From: Nonomuraea antri
GTDB lineage: Bacteria; Actinomycetota; Actinomycetes; Streptosporangiales; Streptosporangiaceae
Direction of reading: 5' to 3'
Assembly: GCF_013283785.1 (NCBI RefSeq)
Contig: NZ_JABCPZ010000050.1
Span: 1-54,020 of the forward strand
DNA: 54,020 nt
Shown here: piece after piece, positions 1-7,689 of the stretch
Numbering within the stretch: the first letter of the stretch is position 1
Layout: the number at the start of each line of letters is the position of its first letter
The notes under the pieces: generated by a model
The model's database searches: none
What the model saw: only the letters and a program-made list of their open reading frames with translations
What the model was told of the DNA's origin: nothing
Program-made: the position numbers and the translations under genes

Positions 1-186
1 GGGGTGGTGCTGGGCTCGGGGGTGACGATCGCGTACGCGCTCGGGCAGGGCTGGCCGGCCGTGGTGCCCGCCTGGGCGACGGCGGGCGGCCTGGCGGCGA
101 CGCTGGTCATCGGCGCGGTGGCCGGGCTCTATCCGGCGATCCGCGCCTCCCGCCTCTCACCCACCGAGGCCCTGGCCACCCCCTGA
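1..186 (+). CDS. FtsX/MacB-like ABC permease, C-terminal fragment
   Basis: The open frame enters from the left edge and ends at TGA 184-186, so only about the last 61 residues are visible. Two hydrophobic stretches flank a short polar loop. They end in the signature GLYPAIRASRLSPTEALATP, the hallmark C-terminus of FtsX-domain permeases of MacB/LolC type. These act with an ATPase to move lipids or peptides or to transmit force across the membrane. The rest of the gene and its expected ATPase lie outside the window, so the substrate cannot be guessed. Confidence 0.85.
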   Translation, partial: GVVLGSGVTIAYALGQGWPAVVPAWATAGGLAATLVIGAVAGLYPAIRASRLSPTEALATP

Positions 187-223
187 CCCACGCCGCTCGC
201 CCCCCAAGAGGTGGGGCGGGTGG
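187..223. terminator. Probable bidirectional terminator between convergent genes
   Basis: CGCCCC at 198-203 can pair with GGGGCG at 213-218 across a short A-rich loop, and weak outer pairing (CCAC/GTGG) extends it. The hairpin fills the space between two convergent stop codons. There is no clear U-tract, so this is a moderate call. Confidence 0.45.
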
Positions 224-697
224 TCAGAGGGACCGGAGGAGTTCGGCGAGTCGTTCCATGGAGTCCCGGCCGCCTTTCGCCCCGTCCGCGCGGACGATGG
301 CGTCCCGGGACTCCACCGACGGGTGCACCGACTGCGCCACGTACCGCGTCCCGCCGCCCGCCACCTCTTCCAGCCTGATCGTCTCCAGCGCCACGTCGCC
401 GGGCGTGCCCTCGAACTCCCACGTCCGCACGATCAGCTCGGGCGCCACCACGTCGTGGTAGACGCCGCGGAAGCCGTACTCGCCGCCCTTGGCGTCGATG
501 TTGACGAAGCGCCAGCGCCCGCCCGGGCGGGCGTCCATGCGGTCGACGCGGGTGGCCAGGAATCGCGGCCCCCACCAGCGTGGGACGAGCTCGGGATCGG
601 TGACGGCACGGAACACCACGTCGCGTGGCGCGTCGAAGACGTGGATCATGAAGATGTCCTGACGGCCGGGTTCGATGACGAATTCGGTGTTACCCAT
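224..697 (-). CDS. SRPBCC (AHSA1-type) protein
   Basis: A 157-residue protein of the START/Bet v1-like SRPBCC fold. The N-terminal part carries the family pattern of a strand, then DAPRDVVFRAVTDPELVPRWWGP, followed by GGRWRFV and GFRGVYHDVVAPELIVRTWEFEG. Such proteins form a hydrophobic pocket, but the ligand is usually unknown. ATG 697 sits 8 nt after AGGAAGG; a GTG two codons upstream (703) is also possible. The gene overlaps the end of the upstream ArsR gene, so the two are co-transcribed. This ArsR/SRPBCC pairing is very common in actinobacteria. Confidence 0.85.
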   Translation of the reverse strand: MGNTEFVIEPGRQDIFMIHVFDAPRDVVFRAVTDPELVPRWWGPRFLATRVDRMDARPGGRWRFVNIDAKGGEYGFRGVYHDVVAPELIVRTWEFEGTPGDVALETIRLEEVAGGGTRYVAQSVHPSVESRDAIVRADGAKGGRDSMERLAELLRSL

Positions 698-1040
698 GCT
701 CACGGCCTTCCTGCCGGCGTTGGATCTTCTTGATCTCCCGGTCGAGCCGGTCGAAGCGGTCTGACCAGCGGTCGCGGTAGCGGTCGATCCACTCCGACGC
801 GGACTCCAGCGGGGCCGTCTCCAGCCGGCACGGCCGCCACTGCGCCTCGCGGCCCCTGCTGATCAGCCCGGCCCGCTCCAGCACCTTCAGGTGTTTGGAG
901 ATCGCCTGCAGGCTGATGTCGAACGGCTCGGCCAGCTCGTTGACCGTCGCCTCGCGGTCGGCCAGCCGGGCCAGGATCGCGCGGCGGGTGGGGTCGGCCA
1001 GGGCGGCGAAGGTGAGGCTGAGCTGGTCGTCGTCGGGCAT
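690..1040 (-). CDS. ArsR-family winged-helix regulator
   Basis: A 116-residue protein opening with the classic ArsR helix ALADPTRRAILARLADREATVNELAEPF and the recognition region SLQAISKHLKVLERAGLISRGREAQW. A charged C-terminal helix (about residues 80-112) follows. No metal-binding ELCVCDL-like cysteine motif is present, so this is one of the non-metal members normally coupled to SRPBCC proteins. It is the first gene of a two-gene operon, overlapping its partner by a few bases. It probably represses this operon, but I see no strong operator in the 37 bases upstream. Confidence 0.9.
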   Translation of the reverse strand: MPDDDQLSLTFAALADPTRRAILARLADREATVNELAEPFDISLQAISKHLKVLERAGLISRGREAQWRPCRLETAPLESASEWIDRYRDRWSDRFDRLDREIKKIQRRQEGREHG

Positions 1041-1077
1041 CCGGGTGGGTCTTTCTGGTCCGATCGCGGTTGATGAC

Positions 1078-1830
1078 CTAATAGTCCACGATCGCGCCGC
1101 AGGAGATGTTCACCGTGGCCGAGGTCATCGAGCGGGCCCGGTCGGAGGCCACGAAGGAGGCGACGTCGCCGACGTCGGACAAGGTCGCGGTCCTGCCCAG
1201 CAGCGTCGGCTCCAGCAGCGAGTCCGCGATCTCCCCCTTGCCGGGGAAGGAGTCCGGGATGCTCTCCGGCACGCCGCCGGTGACCAGCGTGATCACCCGG
1301 ATGCCGTGCCTGCCGACCTCGACGGCCCACTGCCGGCGGACGCCCTCCATCGCGTCGAGCGCGACCTTGAAGCCGCCCAGGCCGGGCAGGGTCTGCGGGC
1401 CGCTGCCGCCGAACATCAGGACGACCCCGCCGCCCCGCCCGATCATGTGCTCGACGGCCGCCCTGGTGGTCAGGAACTGGGTGCGGACGGCGACCTCGAC
1501 CGGCTGGGTGAACTCCGCGACGGAGATCTCCATCAGCGGCCGCTGCACGTCCTGGACGCCGATCGTGTTGAACGAGACGTCGATGCCGCCCTCGCGCTCG
1601 GCCACCGAGCCGGCGAAGGCGGTGACGGAGTCTTCGTCGAGGGCGTCCACCTGGGCGGTCTCGGCCCGGCCGCCGGCCGCGCGGATCTCGTCGGCGACCT
1701 TGGCGAGGGTGGCAGGCGTGCGGCCGGCCAGATGGACGCGGGCGCCCTCGCGGGCGAAGGCCCGCGCCGCCGCCGCGCCGATCGAGCCGCCCGCGCCGTA
1801 GATCACCGCGACCTTGTTCTCCAGGAGCAT
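1078..1830 (-). CDS. Atypical SDR-family protein lacking the catalytic Tyr
   Basis: A 250-residue Rossmann protein. The glycine motif reads YGAGGSIG, followed by the NADP-type region HLAGRT, and late GRHGIRVITLVTGG matches the SDR fold. At the active site, where YxxSK is expected, the sequence is LGGFK: the Lys is kept but Tyr is Leu. It may therefore bind NAD(P) without classical dehydrogenase chemistry. I prefer ATG 1830, with GGAAGGGA 8 nt before it, over a TTG at 1857, because the latter lies inside the operator region (1854-1885). It is monocistronic, reading toward the ArsR operon. Confidence 0.8.
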   Translation of the reverse strand: MLLENKVAVIYGAGGSIGAAAARAFAREGARVHLAGRTPATLAKVADEIRAAGGRAETAQVDALDEDSVTAFAGSVAEREGGIDVSFNTIGVQDVQRPLMEISVAEFTQPVEVAVRTQFLTTRAAVEHMIGRGGGVVLMFGGSGPQTLPGLGGFKVALDAMEGVRRQWAVEVGRHGIRVITLVTGGVPESIPDSFPGKGEIADSLLEPTLLGRTATLSDVGDVASFVASDRARSMTSATVNISCGAIVDY

Positions 1831-1853
1831 CGGAGCCGTCCCTTCCGGCTTGT

Positions 1854-1885
1854 TCAACCTGTTGGTTAATCAACCTATAGGTTGA
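1854..1885 (-). promoter_or_regulatory. Tandem palindromic operator upstream of the SDR gene
   Basis: TCAACCTATAGGTTGA (1870-1885) is a perfect 16-bp palindrome. Directly abutting it, TCAACCTGTTGGTTAA (1854-1869) is an imperfect copy with the same AACC/GGTT half-sites. The pair lies 24 bp upstream of the SDR ATG, beside an AT-rich TATATT that could be a -10 element. Paired dyads like this usually bind two dimers of a MarR-, TetR- or HxlR-type repressor, but the regulator is not obvious among the neighbours. Confidence 0.65.
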
Positions 1886-1993
1886 ATATAGGCTCGTGCT
1901 CCCCGCCGCTGTCAACAGGTCCTCGCCGCGAAAAGGTTGCCACGGCCCGGCGGCCCCGCTGCCCGGGAAGGGAGGGCCGCCGGGCCGCGGTCA

Positions 1994-2665
1994 TCAGCCG
2001 CCGGCGGAGTGGGTGCCGCCCCGGTCGTCCTCGCCGGTGACCTCGTTCGTCGACGGGCCATCGCCGGTCTCCTGGCCAGGGCCGGCCGGCGGCAGGTTCA
2101 GCGCGGTCGGCACGCAGTCGGCCACCGCGCCCTCGACGACCTCCATCCGGGCCGAGACCGGCGGCCTGGAGTCCGACAGGTCCGCGGAGAGCGCCAGCAC
2201 CAGCGTCTGGTCCGCCGTGACCTGCCCGGGCTCGATGCGGAACCGCACCCCCTCGCCGTCGTTGGAGCCGATGGAGGTGGTCGTCGTCCGGCCGGACGAC
2301 GACTTGGCGGGCGTGCCCCGGCCGTCCTGGCAGGTCTGCCCGGCGGGCAGGTAGTCGACCGCCGCCTTGATCCCCTGCGCGGCCAGCGCCCGCTCCAGCC
2401 CCTCGGGGTCGCTGTAGTCGTTGATGGTGACCTCGACCCCGCCGTCGGCGGCCTTGGTGACCGCGAAGGCCGGCGCGGCGAAACCGCCGAACACGGCCAC
2501 CGCCGCCACGGTGGCCGCCGCGACCCCCGCGACCGCGGCGCCCAGCCCCGCCACCCGGCGTCCCCTGCTCCGCACCGGCGCTTCCACGACCATTCCACCC
2601 TCCATCGTTCGTCTGCTGATGTCTTCCTTGAGCGCACTGAGCAGGCGCTCTTCGAAATTGCTCAT
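1994..2665 (-). CDS. Single-pass membrane protein partnered with an ECF-type sigma factor
   Basis: A 223-residue protein with a short acidic cytoplasmic N-terminus (MSNFEERLLSALKEDI), one transmembrane helix at about residues 36-66 rich in Ala/Val/Gly, and an extracytoplasmic domain with two Cys residues. A disordered Gly/Pro/Ser tail ends it. It overlaps the sigma-factor gene by ATGA, so the two are translationally coupled. That position is typical of anti-sigma or sigma-associated proteins, but I see no zinc anti-sigma HxxxCxxC motif. I therefore call it a membrane partner of unknown activity, not a proven anti-sigma factor. Confidence 0.6.
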   Translation of the reverse strand: MSNFEERLLSALKEDISRRTMEGGMVVEAPVRSRGRRVAGLGAAVAGVAAATVAAVAVFGGFAAPAFAVTKAADGGVEVTINDYSDPEGLERALAAQGIKAAVDYLPAGQTCQDGRGTPAKSSSGRTTTTSIGSNDGEGVRFRIEPGQVTADQTLVLALSADLSDSRPPVSARMEVVEGAVADCVPTALNLPPAGPGQETGDGPSTNEVTGEDDRGGTHSAGG

Positions 2666-3207
2666 GCCTGACCCTCCGCGTACACGGCCGACGGCGAAGC
2701 GACGTCTTCAAGGGCACGTCTGGCCCGATGCAACCTGACTCGTGCGGTCACCTGCCTGATGCCCAGGGCCGCGGCCGCCTCCGTGACGGTGAGCTGGTCG
2801 ATCACCACGAGTTCCAGCACCGCCCGCTCGCCCTCCGGCAGCCCGGCCATGGCCTCCAGGGCCTTGCGCGCGCGGCGCTCGGCGTCGATCCGCTCCTCCA
2901 TCCGGGCGAGATCGTTGTCGTCCATCAACCGGCGGCCGGCGACGCGGCCGGTCGCCCGCGCCTCCCTGGCCCTGCGCCGGTGCTCGGCCGACACGACGTT
3001 GCGCGCCACGCCGTACAGCCAGGCGATCTCGCTGCCCCGTCCTGGACGGTAGGTGGCGGCCGAGTCCATGGCCGCCAGGAAGATGTCCGCGGTCAGATCG
3101 GCGGCCAGGTGCGGGTCGCTCACCCGTCTGACCACGTACCGCAGCACCGCATCGACGTGGCGGCGATAGAAGGCCTCAAAGGCCGCGGGGTCTTCGTTGA
3201 GGCGCAC
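2662..3207 (-). CDS. RNA polymerase ECF-type sigma-70 factor
   Basis: A 181-residue sigma factor. Region 2 covers about residues 8-75 (FEAFYRRHVDAVLRYVVRRV, then AADLTADIFLAAM and AWLYGVARNVV). Region 4 covers about 115-170 (LPEGERAVLELVVIDQLTVTEAAAALGI followed by VRLHRARRAL). It starts at GTG 3207 with AAGGGAG 8 nt upstream. The gene precedes a membrane protein with which it overlaps by 4 bp, indicating a signal-responsive pair. Upstream (3208-3295) I see no convincing GGAAC/CGTC autoregulatory promoter, so its regulon cannot be stated. Confidence 0.93.
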   Translation of the reverse strand: MRLNEDPAAFEAFYRRHVDAVLRYVVRRVSDPHLAADLTADIFLAAMDSAATYRPGRGSEIAWLYGVARNVVSAEHRRRAREARATGRVAGRRLMDDNDLARMEERIDAERRARKALEAMAGLPEGERAVLELVVIDQLTVTEAAAALGIRQVTARVRLHRARRALEDVASPSAVYAEGQA

Positions 3208-3295
3208 TGGCCTCGCTCCCTTCGTCGTTCGCCCTTACACCCGTACTTGGACGATGGCGTGGGAAGCGTTTCCTGAGCGTGTGGAAGCCCGTGGA

Positions 3296-3874
3296 TCAGG
3301 GCCGGTCCCGGTCGCCGAGCAGCGTGTCGAGCTTGCGCTCGATGCGGTCGAGCCGCGCGGCCAGCTCGTCCAGGTGTCCCTCGGTGGCGTCCTCCTCCTC
3401 CGGGCGCAGCCGCACCAGCATGGACCCGCCGGGCTCCAGCCGTACCAGGCTGGTGTCTCCGACACTCTCGCCGCCTCTGAGCTGGATCGACACGTCCACG
3501 TCGGCCTGGCGCAGCCCCATCCTGCGCAGCGCGGACGGGATGTAGACGCCGTCGCGGGCCAGCACGGTCGGCCGGCCCTCCACGATCCTGCCGATCGCCG
3601 GCACGGCCGCGGCGACGCGCACCACCATCGCGTTGAACACCACCAGGATCGTCACCCCGAGCAGGCCGCCGACCAGGGAGTCGTCCGGGCCGATGATCGC
3701 GTTCTGCACCACGTTGCTCATCAGCAGCATGACCACGAAGTCAAAGTTGTTGAGCTGGGCCACGCCGCGCTTGCCGCTGAAGCGCAGCAGCACGGTCACC
3801 GTGAGGTAGACGGCGATCGTCCGGAACGCCTTGTCGCCGAGCGAGATCCCGGTGTTCCAGACGTCCTCCCACAC
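3296..3874 (-). CDS. DUF421 (YetF-like) membrane protein
   Basis: A 192-residue protein. Two or three transmembrane helices (residues ~14-100) contain the DUF421 signature RFSGKRGVAQLNNFDFVV. A soluble domain follows with GRPTVLARDGVYIPSALRRMGL. It ends in a short heptad-like helix HLDELAARLDRIERKLDTLLG that could form a coiled coil; I do not regard that tail as a universal family feature. There is no in-frame ATG near the N-terminus, so GTG 3874 is the likely start, 7 nt after the MreB-like stop. The family is linked to membrane or spore-envelope functions, but its biochemistry is unknown. Confidence 0.8.
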   Translation of the reverse strand: MWEDVWNTGISLGDKAFRTIAVYLTVTVLLRFSGKRGVAQLNNFDFVVMLLMSNVVQNAIIGPDDSLVGGLLGVTILVVFNAMVVRVAAAVPAIGRIVEGRPTVLARDGVYIPSALRRMGLRQADVDVSIQLRGGESVGDTSLVRLEPGGSMLVRLRPEEEDATEGHLDELAARLDRIERKLDTLLGDRDRP

Positions 3875-3881
3875 GACGACG

Positions 3882-4868
3882 TCACCGGCGCCGAAGTTTG
3901 GCGATGAGCCCCAGGTCGTCCACGCACCGGCCGAGACCGAGCACCACCGATTCCTGCGGGTGCGCGGCGCGGCGCACCGGGAAGCCGAGCCCGGCCCGCA
4001 GCCGCCGGCCCAGCCCGCGCAGCAGCGCGCCGCCGCCGACCAGCACCGCGCCGCGCTCGACCAGGTCGGCGGCGAGTTCCGCGGGGCAGCGCGCCACGGT
4101 CTCCATGGCGGCCCTGGCGATGGAGTCGACCGGCTGCCCGGCCGCCTCGTAGATCTCCTGGACCGGGACCTGCACCGTGGACTCGCGGCCGCTCTCCCGG
4201 TCGTGGCCGCGTACCGTGACCCGCCGGTCCCCATCCTGCCCCGACGGCCCGGCGGCGCGCTTGACCGTCTCGGCCTCCTGCTCGTCGATCAGCAGGTCGT
4301 GCTCCTCGTCGAGCAGCCGGACGATGGCCCGGTTCACCGCGTGCCCGCCGCCGCCCGCGGTGCCCGCGGCCACCACGCAGCCCCTGGCGACCACGCCGAT
4401 CCTGGTCGAGGCGCAGCCGACGTCGATGATCATGTGTCCGGCGGCGTCCCTGACCGGCAGCCCGGCGCCGAGCGCGGCGGCGAGCGCGTGCTGCACCAGC
4501 ACGATGCGCCTGGCCTCCGCCTCGTAGCCGAGATCGCGCAACGCGTGCTGCTCCATCGGGGTGAAGTGGTCGGGCACCGCCATCACCAGGCGCGGCCTGG
4601 AGAACGGGTGCCAGTGCACCTTGCGCAGGAAGTGCCTGATCATGCGTCTGGTCAGCTCGCCGTCGATCGGCAGGCCGCCGTTGACCGGCCAGTACGTCTC
4701 CCCGTCCGCCCGGCTGGCCGCCTCCTGGCCGACGCCCACGACCTTGCCCGTCAGCGGGTCGCGCCAGACCGCCGACGGCTCACTGAGCACGATGCCCCGG
4801 CCCTTGGCGTAGATACGCGTGCTGGCGGTGCCGAGGTCCATCGCCAGGTCACGACCGAACAGGCTCAT
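3882..4868 (-). CDS. Divergent MreB/Mbl-like actin-fold protein
   Basis: A 328-residue member of the MreB family. The phosphate-1 region (DLAMDLGTASTRIY) and the adenosine region (VERGAVLVGGGALLRGLGRRL) are well preserved. The phosphate-2 loop reads DVGCASTRIGVV, where MreB has a Gly-Gly-Gly-Thr turn, so nucleotide handling is probably altered. MreB forms membrane-bound filaments guiding wall synthesis; in sporulating actinomycetes paralogues act in spore-wall formation. There is no mreC, mreD, pbp2 or rodA nearby, so this is a stand-alone paralogue in a two-gene operon with the DUF421 protein. The start matches other MreB N-termini but has a weak SD. Confidence 0.85.
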   Translation of the reverse strand: MSLFGRDLAMDLGTASTRIYAKGRGIVLSEPSAVWRDPLTGKVVGVGQEAASRADGETYWPVNGGLPIDGELTRRMIRHFLRKVHWHPFSRPRLVMAVPDHFTPMEQHALRDLGYEAEARRIVLVQHALAAALGAGLPVRDAAGHMIIDVGCASTRIGVVARGCVVAAGTAGGGGHAVNRAIVRLLDEEHDLLIDEQEAETVKRAAGPSGQDGDRRVTVRGHDRESGRESTVQVPVQEIYEAAGQPVDSIARAAMETVARCPAELAADLVERGAVLVGGGALLRGLGRRLRAGLGFPVRRAAHPQESVVLGLGRCVDDLGLIAKLRRR

Positions 4869-4962
4869 CGCAGGACAAGGGGGTTGACCACCATGGCCCT
4901 GTTATTACCGGCGTCGCTTACACGCAACACCACGAATGCCTCACGGCGTGACCACGTCCCGG

Positions 4963-5457
4963 TCAGTCGCGCCGCAGGTCGGCAAGCACCTCGTCGGCCC
5001 ACTGGACGGTCGCGGTGACCTGGGCGAGGCCCAGTTTGAGCGCGTAGCGGCCGAATCCGGTGGTCGACTCGCAGTCGAGCTCGGCCCGCCGCCGCTCGAA
5101 CCGGTCCCTGATGCGCTCGACCACCGCGATGGCGTCGTCGCGGTCGAGCAGGGGCATGAGGAACGTCTGCAACGCCGTCTCGCTCCTGACCGTCATGGAC
5201 GGCTCGTGCCCCAGCAGCCATTCGCGCAGCACCCGCTGACCCTCCGGGGTGATCTCGTAGATCTTGCGCCCCCGCGCGCCTTCCGCCTCGACCGTCACCA
5301 GGCCGTCGGCGGCCATCTTCACCAGTTCCGGATAGATCTGGGTGTGCCCGGCCTGCCAGACGTGATCGATCGAGTGCTCGAACTTCTTGGCCAGGTCGTA
5401 GCCGCTGGCCGGGCCTTTGGCCCGGAGCAGGCCGAGTAGCGCGATCCGTAGGGACAT
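4963..5457 (-). CDS. PadR-family transcriptional regulator
   Basis: A 164-residue PadR protein. The winged helix spans about residues 1-85 (SLRIALLGLLRAKGPASGYDLAKKF, then AGHTQIYPELVKMAADGLV and GRKIYEITPEGQRVL). The C-terminal dimerisation helix is PadR-C-type (VVERIRDRFERRRAEL). ATG 5457 gives the usual family N-terminus and lies about 7 nt from a TATGCT -10 element (5465-5470), so the transcript may be leaderless; ATG 5469 lies inside that element. It is divergent from an MFS exporter, and a textbook PadR box sits between them. It is most likely the exporter's drug-responsive repressor. Confidence 0.9.
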   Translation of the reverse strand: MSLRIALLGLLRAKGPASGYDLAKKFEHSIDHVWQAGHTQIYPELVKMAADGLVTVEAEGARGRKIYEITPEGQRVLREWLLGHEPSMTVRSETALQTFLMPLLDRDDAIAVVERIRDRFERRRAELDCESTTGFGRYALKLGLAQVTATVQWADEVLADLRRD

Positions 5458-5483
5458 GCCGATCAGCATACCGAAGACTTGAC

Positions 5484-5499
5484 ATGTCAGTGCTTACAT
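5484..5499. promoter_or_regulatory. PadR operator ATGT-N8-ACAT
   Basis: ATGTCAGTGCTTACAT matches the published PadR consensus ATGT-N8-ACAT exactly. It lies in the divergent gap between padR and the MFS exporter. A TTGACA hexamer (5479-5484) runs into its left half-site, and its ATG would be the first codon of the exporter if the upstream start is used. Binding would block both promoters, giving autorepression plus exporter repression. Confidence 0.75.
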
Positions 5500-6965
5500 G
5501 TCAGCCTCCACCTGTGAAAAATGACACAAAGTCGCGTGGCGACGGTTTGCTGCTGCTCGCCGTGCTCGGCGGGATGTTCCTGGCCATGCTCGACCAGACG
5601 ATCGTCGGCACCGCGCTGCCGCGCATCGTCGCCGAGCTCGGCGGGGCCGACCTCTACACCTGGGTGGTCACCGCCTACCTCTTGACGTCCACGGTGACCG
5701 TGCCGCTGTACGGCCGGCTGTCCGACCAGCACGGCAGGAAGACGCTGCTGCTCATCGGGATGTCGGTGTTCGTACTTGGCTCGGCGCTGTGCGGGTTGTC
5801 GCAGGACATGACGCAGCTCATCGCCTTCCGCGCGCTGCAGGGGCTGGGCGCGGGCGCGTTGCTGCCGCTGTCGCTGGCCCTGGTGATGGAGCTGTTCCCG
5901 CCCAGCCAGGGCGGCGCCAAGGTGCAGGGCGCGATGGGCGGGGTGATGGCGTTGTCCTACCTGGCCGGGCCGTTCCTCGGCGGGTTGTTCACCGACCAGG
6001 CGTCCTGGCGGTGGGCCTTCTACGTGAACGTGCCGCTCGGCGCGGTGCTGATCGCGATCGTGGTGCTCCGCCTGCCCAACCGGCCGGGCGTGGGCGGGGG
6101 CCGGCCAGACTACCTGGGCATCGGCGTCTTCACGCTGGCCATCAGCGCGCTGCTGCTCGGGCTGACCGAGAAGGGGCTCGACGGCAACGGGTGGGGCGAC
6201 CTGCCGGTGGCCGGGCCGATCGGGCTGGCGCTGGTGTCGCTGGTGGTGTTCGTGATGGTGGAGCGGCGGGCGGAGAGCCCGATCATGCCGCTGCACCTGT
6301 TCGCCAACCGGACGTACACGCTGGTCAACGTGACCTCGTTCTTCACCGCGTTCTGCATGTTCGCCGGCGTGGTGTTCCTGCCCAGGTACTTCCAGGAGGC
6401 GCTGGGCGGCAGCGCCACGGAGTCCGGGCTGAAGATCTACCCGATGACGCTGGCCATGGTGCTCGGCAGCGCGCTGATGGGCGTGCTGATGACCAGGACC
6501 AAGGTGTACAAGCCGTGGCTGCTGGTGTCGCCGTTCCTGCTGACCGCGGGCGCGCTGCTCTGCCTCAACCTCTCGCTGGCGACCGACGGCGTGGTCCTGG
6601 CGGGCTGGATGGTGCTCATGGGGCTCGGCGTGGGCCCGATGTTGTCCGGCCTGACCGTCGCCGTGCAGGCCTCGGTGCCGCCGCAGTACATCGGCACCGC
6701 CTCGGCGAACCTGACCTTCTTCCGCCAGGTCGGCGGTTCCGTGGCGCTGGCCCTGGCCGGCACCGTCTACACCGGCGTGGTCGCCGCCGACGCCCCTGTG
6801 CGCGGGGTGGCCGCCGCGCACGCCGAGGCCGCGTCCGTGGTCATCCCCGCGCTGGGCGTGGCGGGCGCGTTGATCGCGCTGGTCGCGCTGGTGGCGTTGC
6901 CGGCCAAGCGGCTGGAGGTCCCGTCCGCGCCCGCGGGCAAAGTTGAGGCCGGTTTCGCGTCATAA
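5484..6965 (+). CDS. MFS multidrug exporter (DHA2, EmrB/QacA type)
   Basis: A 493-residue, 14-helix major facilitator. The DHA2 motif D1 is visible ([13 protein letters not shown]), as are motif A ([10 protein letters not shown]) and the antiporter motif C region ([15 protein letters not shown]), followed by [13 protein letters not shown]. These proteins export hydrophobic drugs in exchange for protons. ATG 5484 lies in the PadR box with a weak SD; GTG 5514 ([10 protein letters not shown]...) is the alternative and would leave the operator fully upstream. Divergent PadR control suggests induction by a toxic compound. The substrate is not predictable. Confidence 0.9.
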   Translation: MSVLTCQPPPVKNDTKSRGDGLLLLAVLGGMFLAMLDQTIVGTALPRIVAELGGADLYTWVVTAYLLTSTVTVPLYGRLSDQHGRKTLLLIGMSVFVLGSALCGLSQDMTQLIAFRALQGLGAGALLPLSLALVMELFPPSQGGAKVQGAMGGVMALSYLAGPFLGGLFTDQASWRWAFYVNVPLGAVLIAIVVLRLPNRPGVGGGRPDYLGIGVFTLAISALLLGLTEKGLDGNGWGDLPVAGPIGLALVSLVVFVMVERRAESPIMPLHLFANRTYTLVNVTSFFTAFCMFAGVVFLPRYFQEALGGSATESGLKIYPMTLAMVLGSALMGVLMTRTKVYKPWLLVSPFLLTAGALLCLNLSLATDGVVLAGWMVLMGLGVGPMLSGLTVAVQASVPPQYIGTASANLTFFRQVGGSVALALAGTVYTGVVAADAPVRGVAAAHAEAASVVIPALGVAGALIALVALVALPAKRLEVPSAPAGKVEAGFAS

Positions 6966-7011
6966 GGGACGTCGTGCGAAGCTGTGTATGTCCCAACACC
7001 AGGAGGTCCTC

Positions 7012-7212
7012 ATGGCGGAAACACCGGAGCCGGAAGTCGAAGAAACTCCCGAGGACGAGATGAAGCGGAAGTTCCGCGAGGCGCTGGATCGCAAGCGAGC
7101 CCAGCACGCGGACTCAGGAGCTGGTGGCAGGGGCGTCGACCCATCGAAGATCCACGGGGCGCACGGACCGGCTGCGAGCAAACGATCCTTCAGGCGCAAG
7201 AGCGGCGGCTGA
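7012..7212 (+). CDS. DUF5302 small charged protein
   Basis: A 66-residue hydrophilic protein, acidic at the N-terminus ([12 protein letters not shown]) and basic at the C-terminus, with the family pattern [16 protein letters not shown] and the tail [24 protein letters not shown] at 7001-7006 and ATG 7012 fix the start. The family is confined to actinobacteria and is uncharacterised. The basic tail could contact nucleic acid, but that is speculation. A strong terminator follows. Confidence 0.8.
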   Translation: MAETPEPEVEETPEDEMKRKFREALDRKRAQHADSGAGGRGVDPSKIHGAHGPAASKRSFRRKSGG

Positions 7213-7227
7213 AACAGCGTGTTTTCC

Positions 7228-7260
7228 GGGGGTGCGGCATGCCGCGCCCCCTTTCTCTTT
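7228..7260 (+). terminator. Rho-independent terminator after the DUF5302 gene
   Basis: GGGGG-T-GCGGC (7228-7238) pairs with GCCGC-G-CCCCC (7241-7251) around a 2-nt apex, followed by TTTCTCTTT (7252-7260). It separates the DUF5302 gene from the riboswitch transcript. Confidence 0.85.
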
Positions 7261-7375
7261 GCCGAAATGGGTAGATCTTCGCCCGATTCATGACGATTCG
7301 TTTGCGTATGTCCGATTCAAAGGTTAGTCTGATCCTCGTTACCAGCTGGTGACGTGGCCCTTACCCAGGAAGGGC

Positions 7376-7515
7376 GATCAGCTGGCGCCGAATCCCGCAC
7401 CGCCGGGAACCGGGGACCCACCTTGTTGGGGTGAATCCGGCACGTCAGTGCCAGTAGGCCATCTCCACGGCCGAACCCGTCAGCTAACCCGGTAGGCGAG
7501 ATGGAGAGGACACCC
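7376..7515 (+). ncRNA. Cyclic di-AMP riboswitch (ydaO/yuaA class)
   Basis: The leader of the secreted RlpA-like gene carries the conserved ydaO core blocks in order: GGGAACCGGGGACCC near 7404, TTGGGGTGAATCC near 7426, GTAGGCC near 7455, then CCGAACCCGTCAGCTAACCC (from 7471), GGTAGGCGA and GGAGAGGAC ending near 7511. This class senses c-di-AMP and in actinobacteria turns off cell-wall remodelling genes when the nucleotide is high. About 175 nt separate it from the ATG, enough for an expression platform. A weak TTTGCG/TAGTCT promoter lies at about 7301-7330. Exact ends are estimates. Confidence 0.88.
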
Positions 7516-7689
7516 CACATGTACCGCGTCGTACCGCCACTCACGTAGTGCCAGCCGCGCAAAGCGGCCCTTCAGACCTTAAAGCTTTTCCTTGCGCTCA
7601 TCTCCCCGCGCGCAGCCCACCTCTGGCGTTCTGCCGGGCTGCGCGTACACGCGCATCTCCCCGTCCCCTCACAAAGGACTCAATCTTTC

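Noticed and set aside
1994..2665. Zinc-binding anti-sigma factor
   Set aside because: The N-terminal cytoplasmic part lacks the HxxxCxxC motif, so only a sigma-linked membrane partner is claimed.
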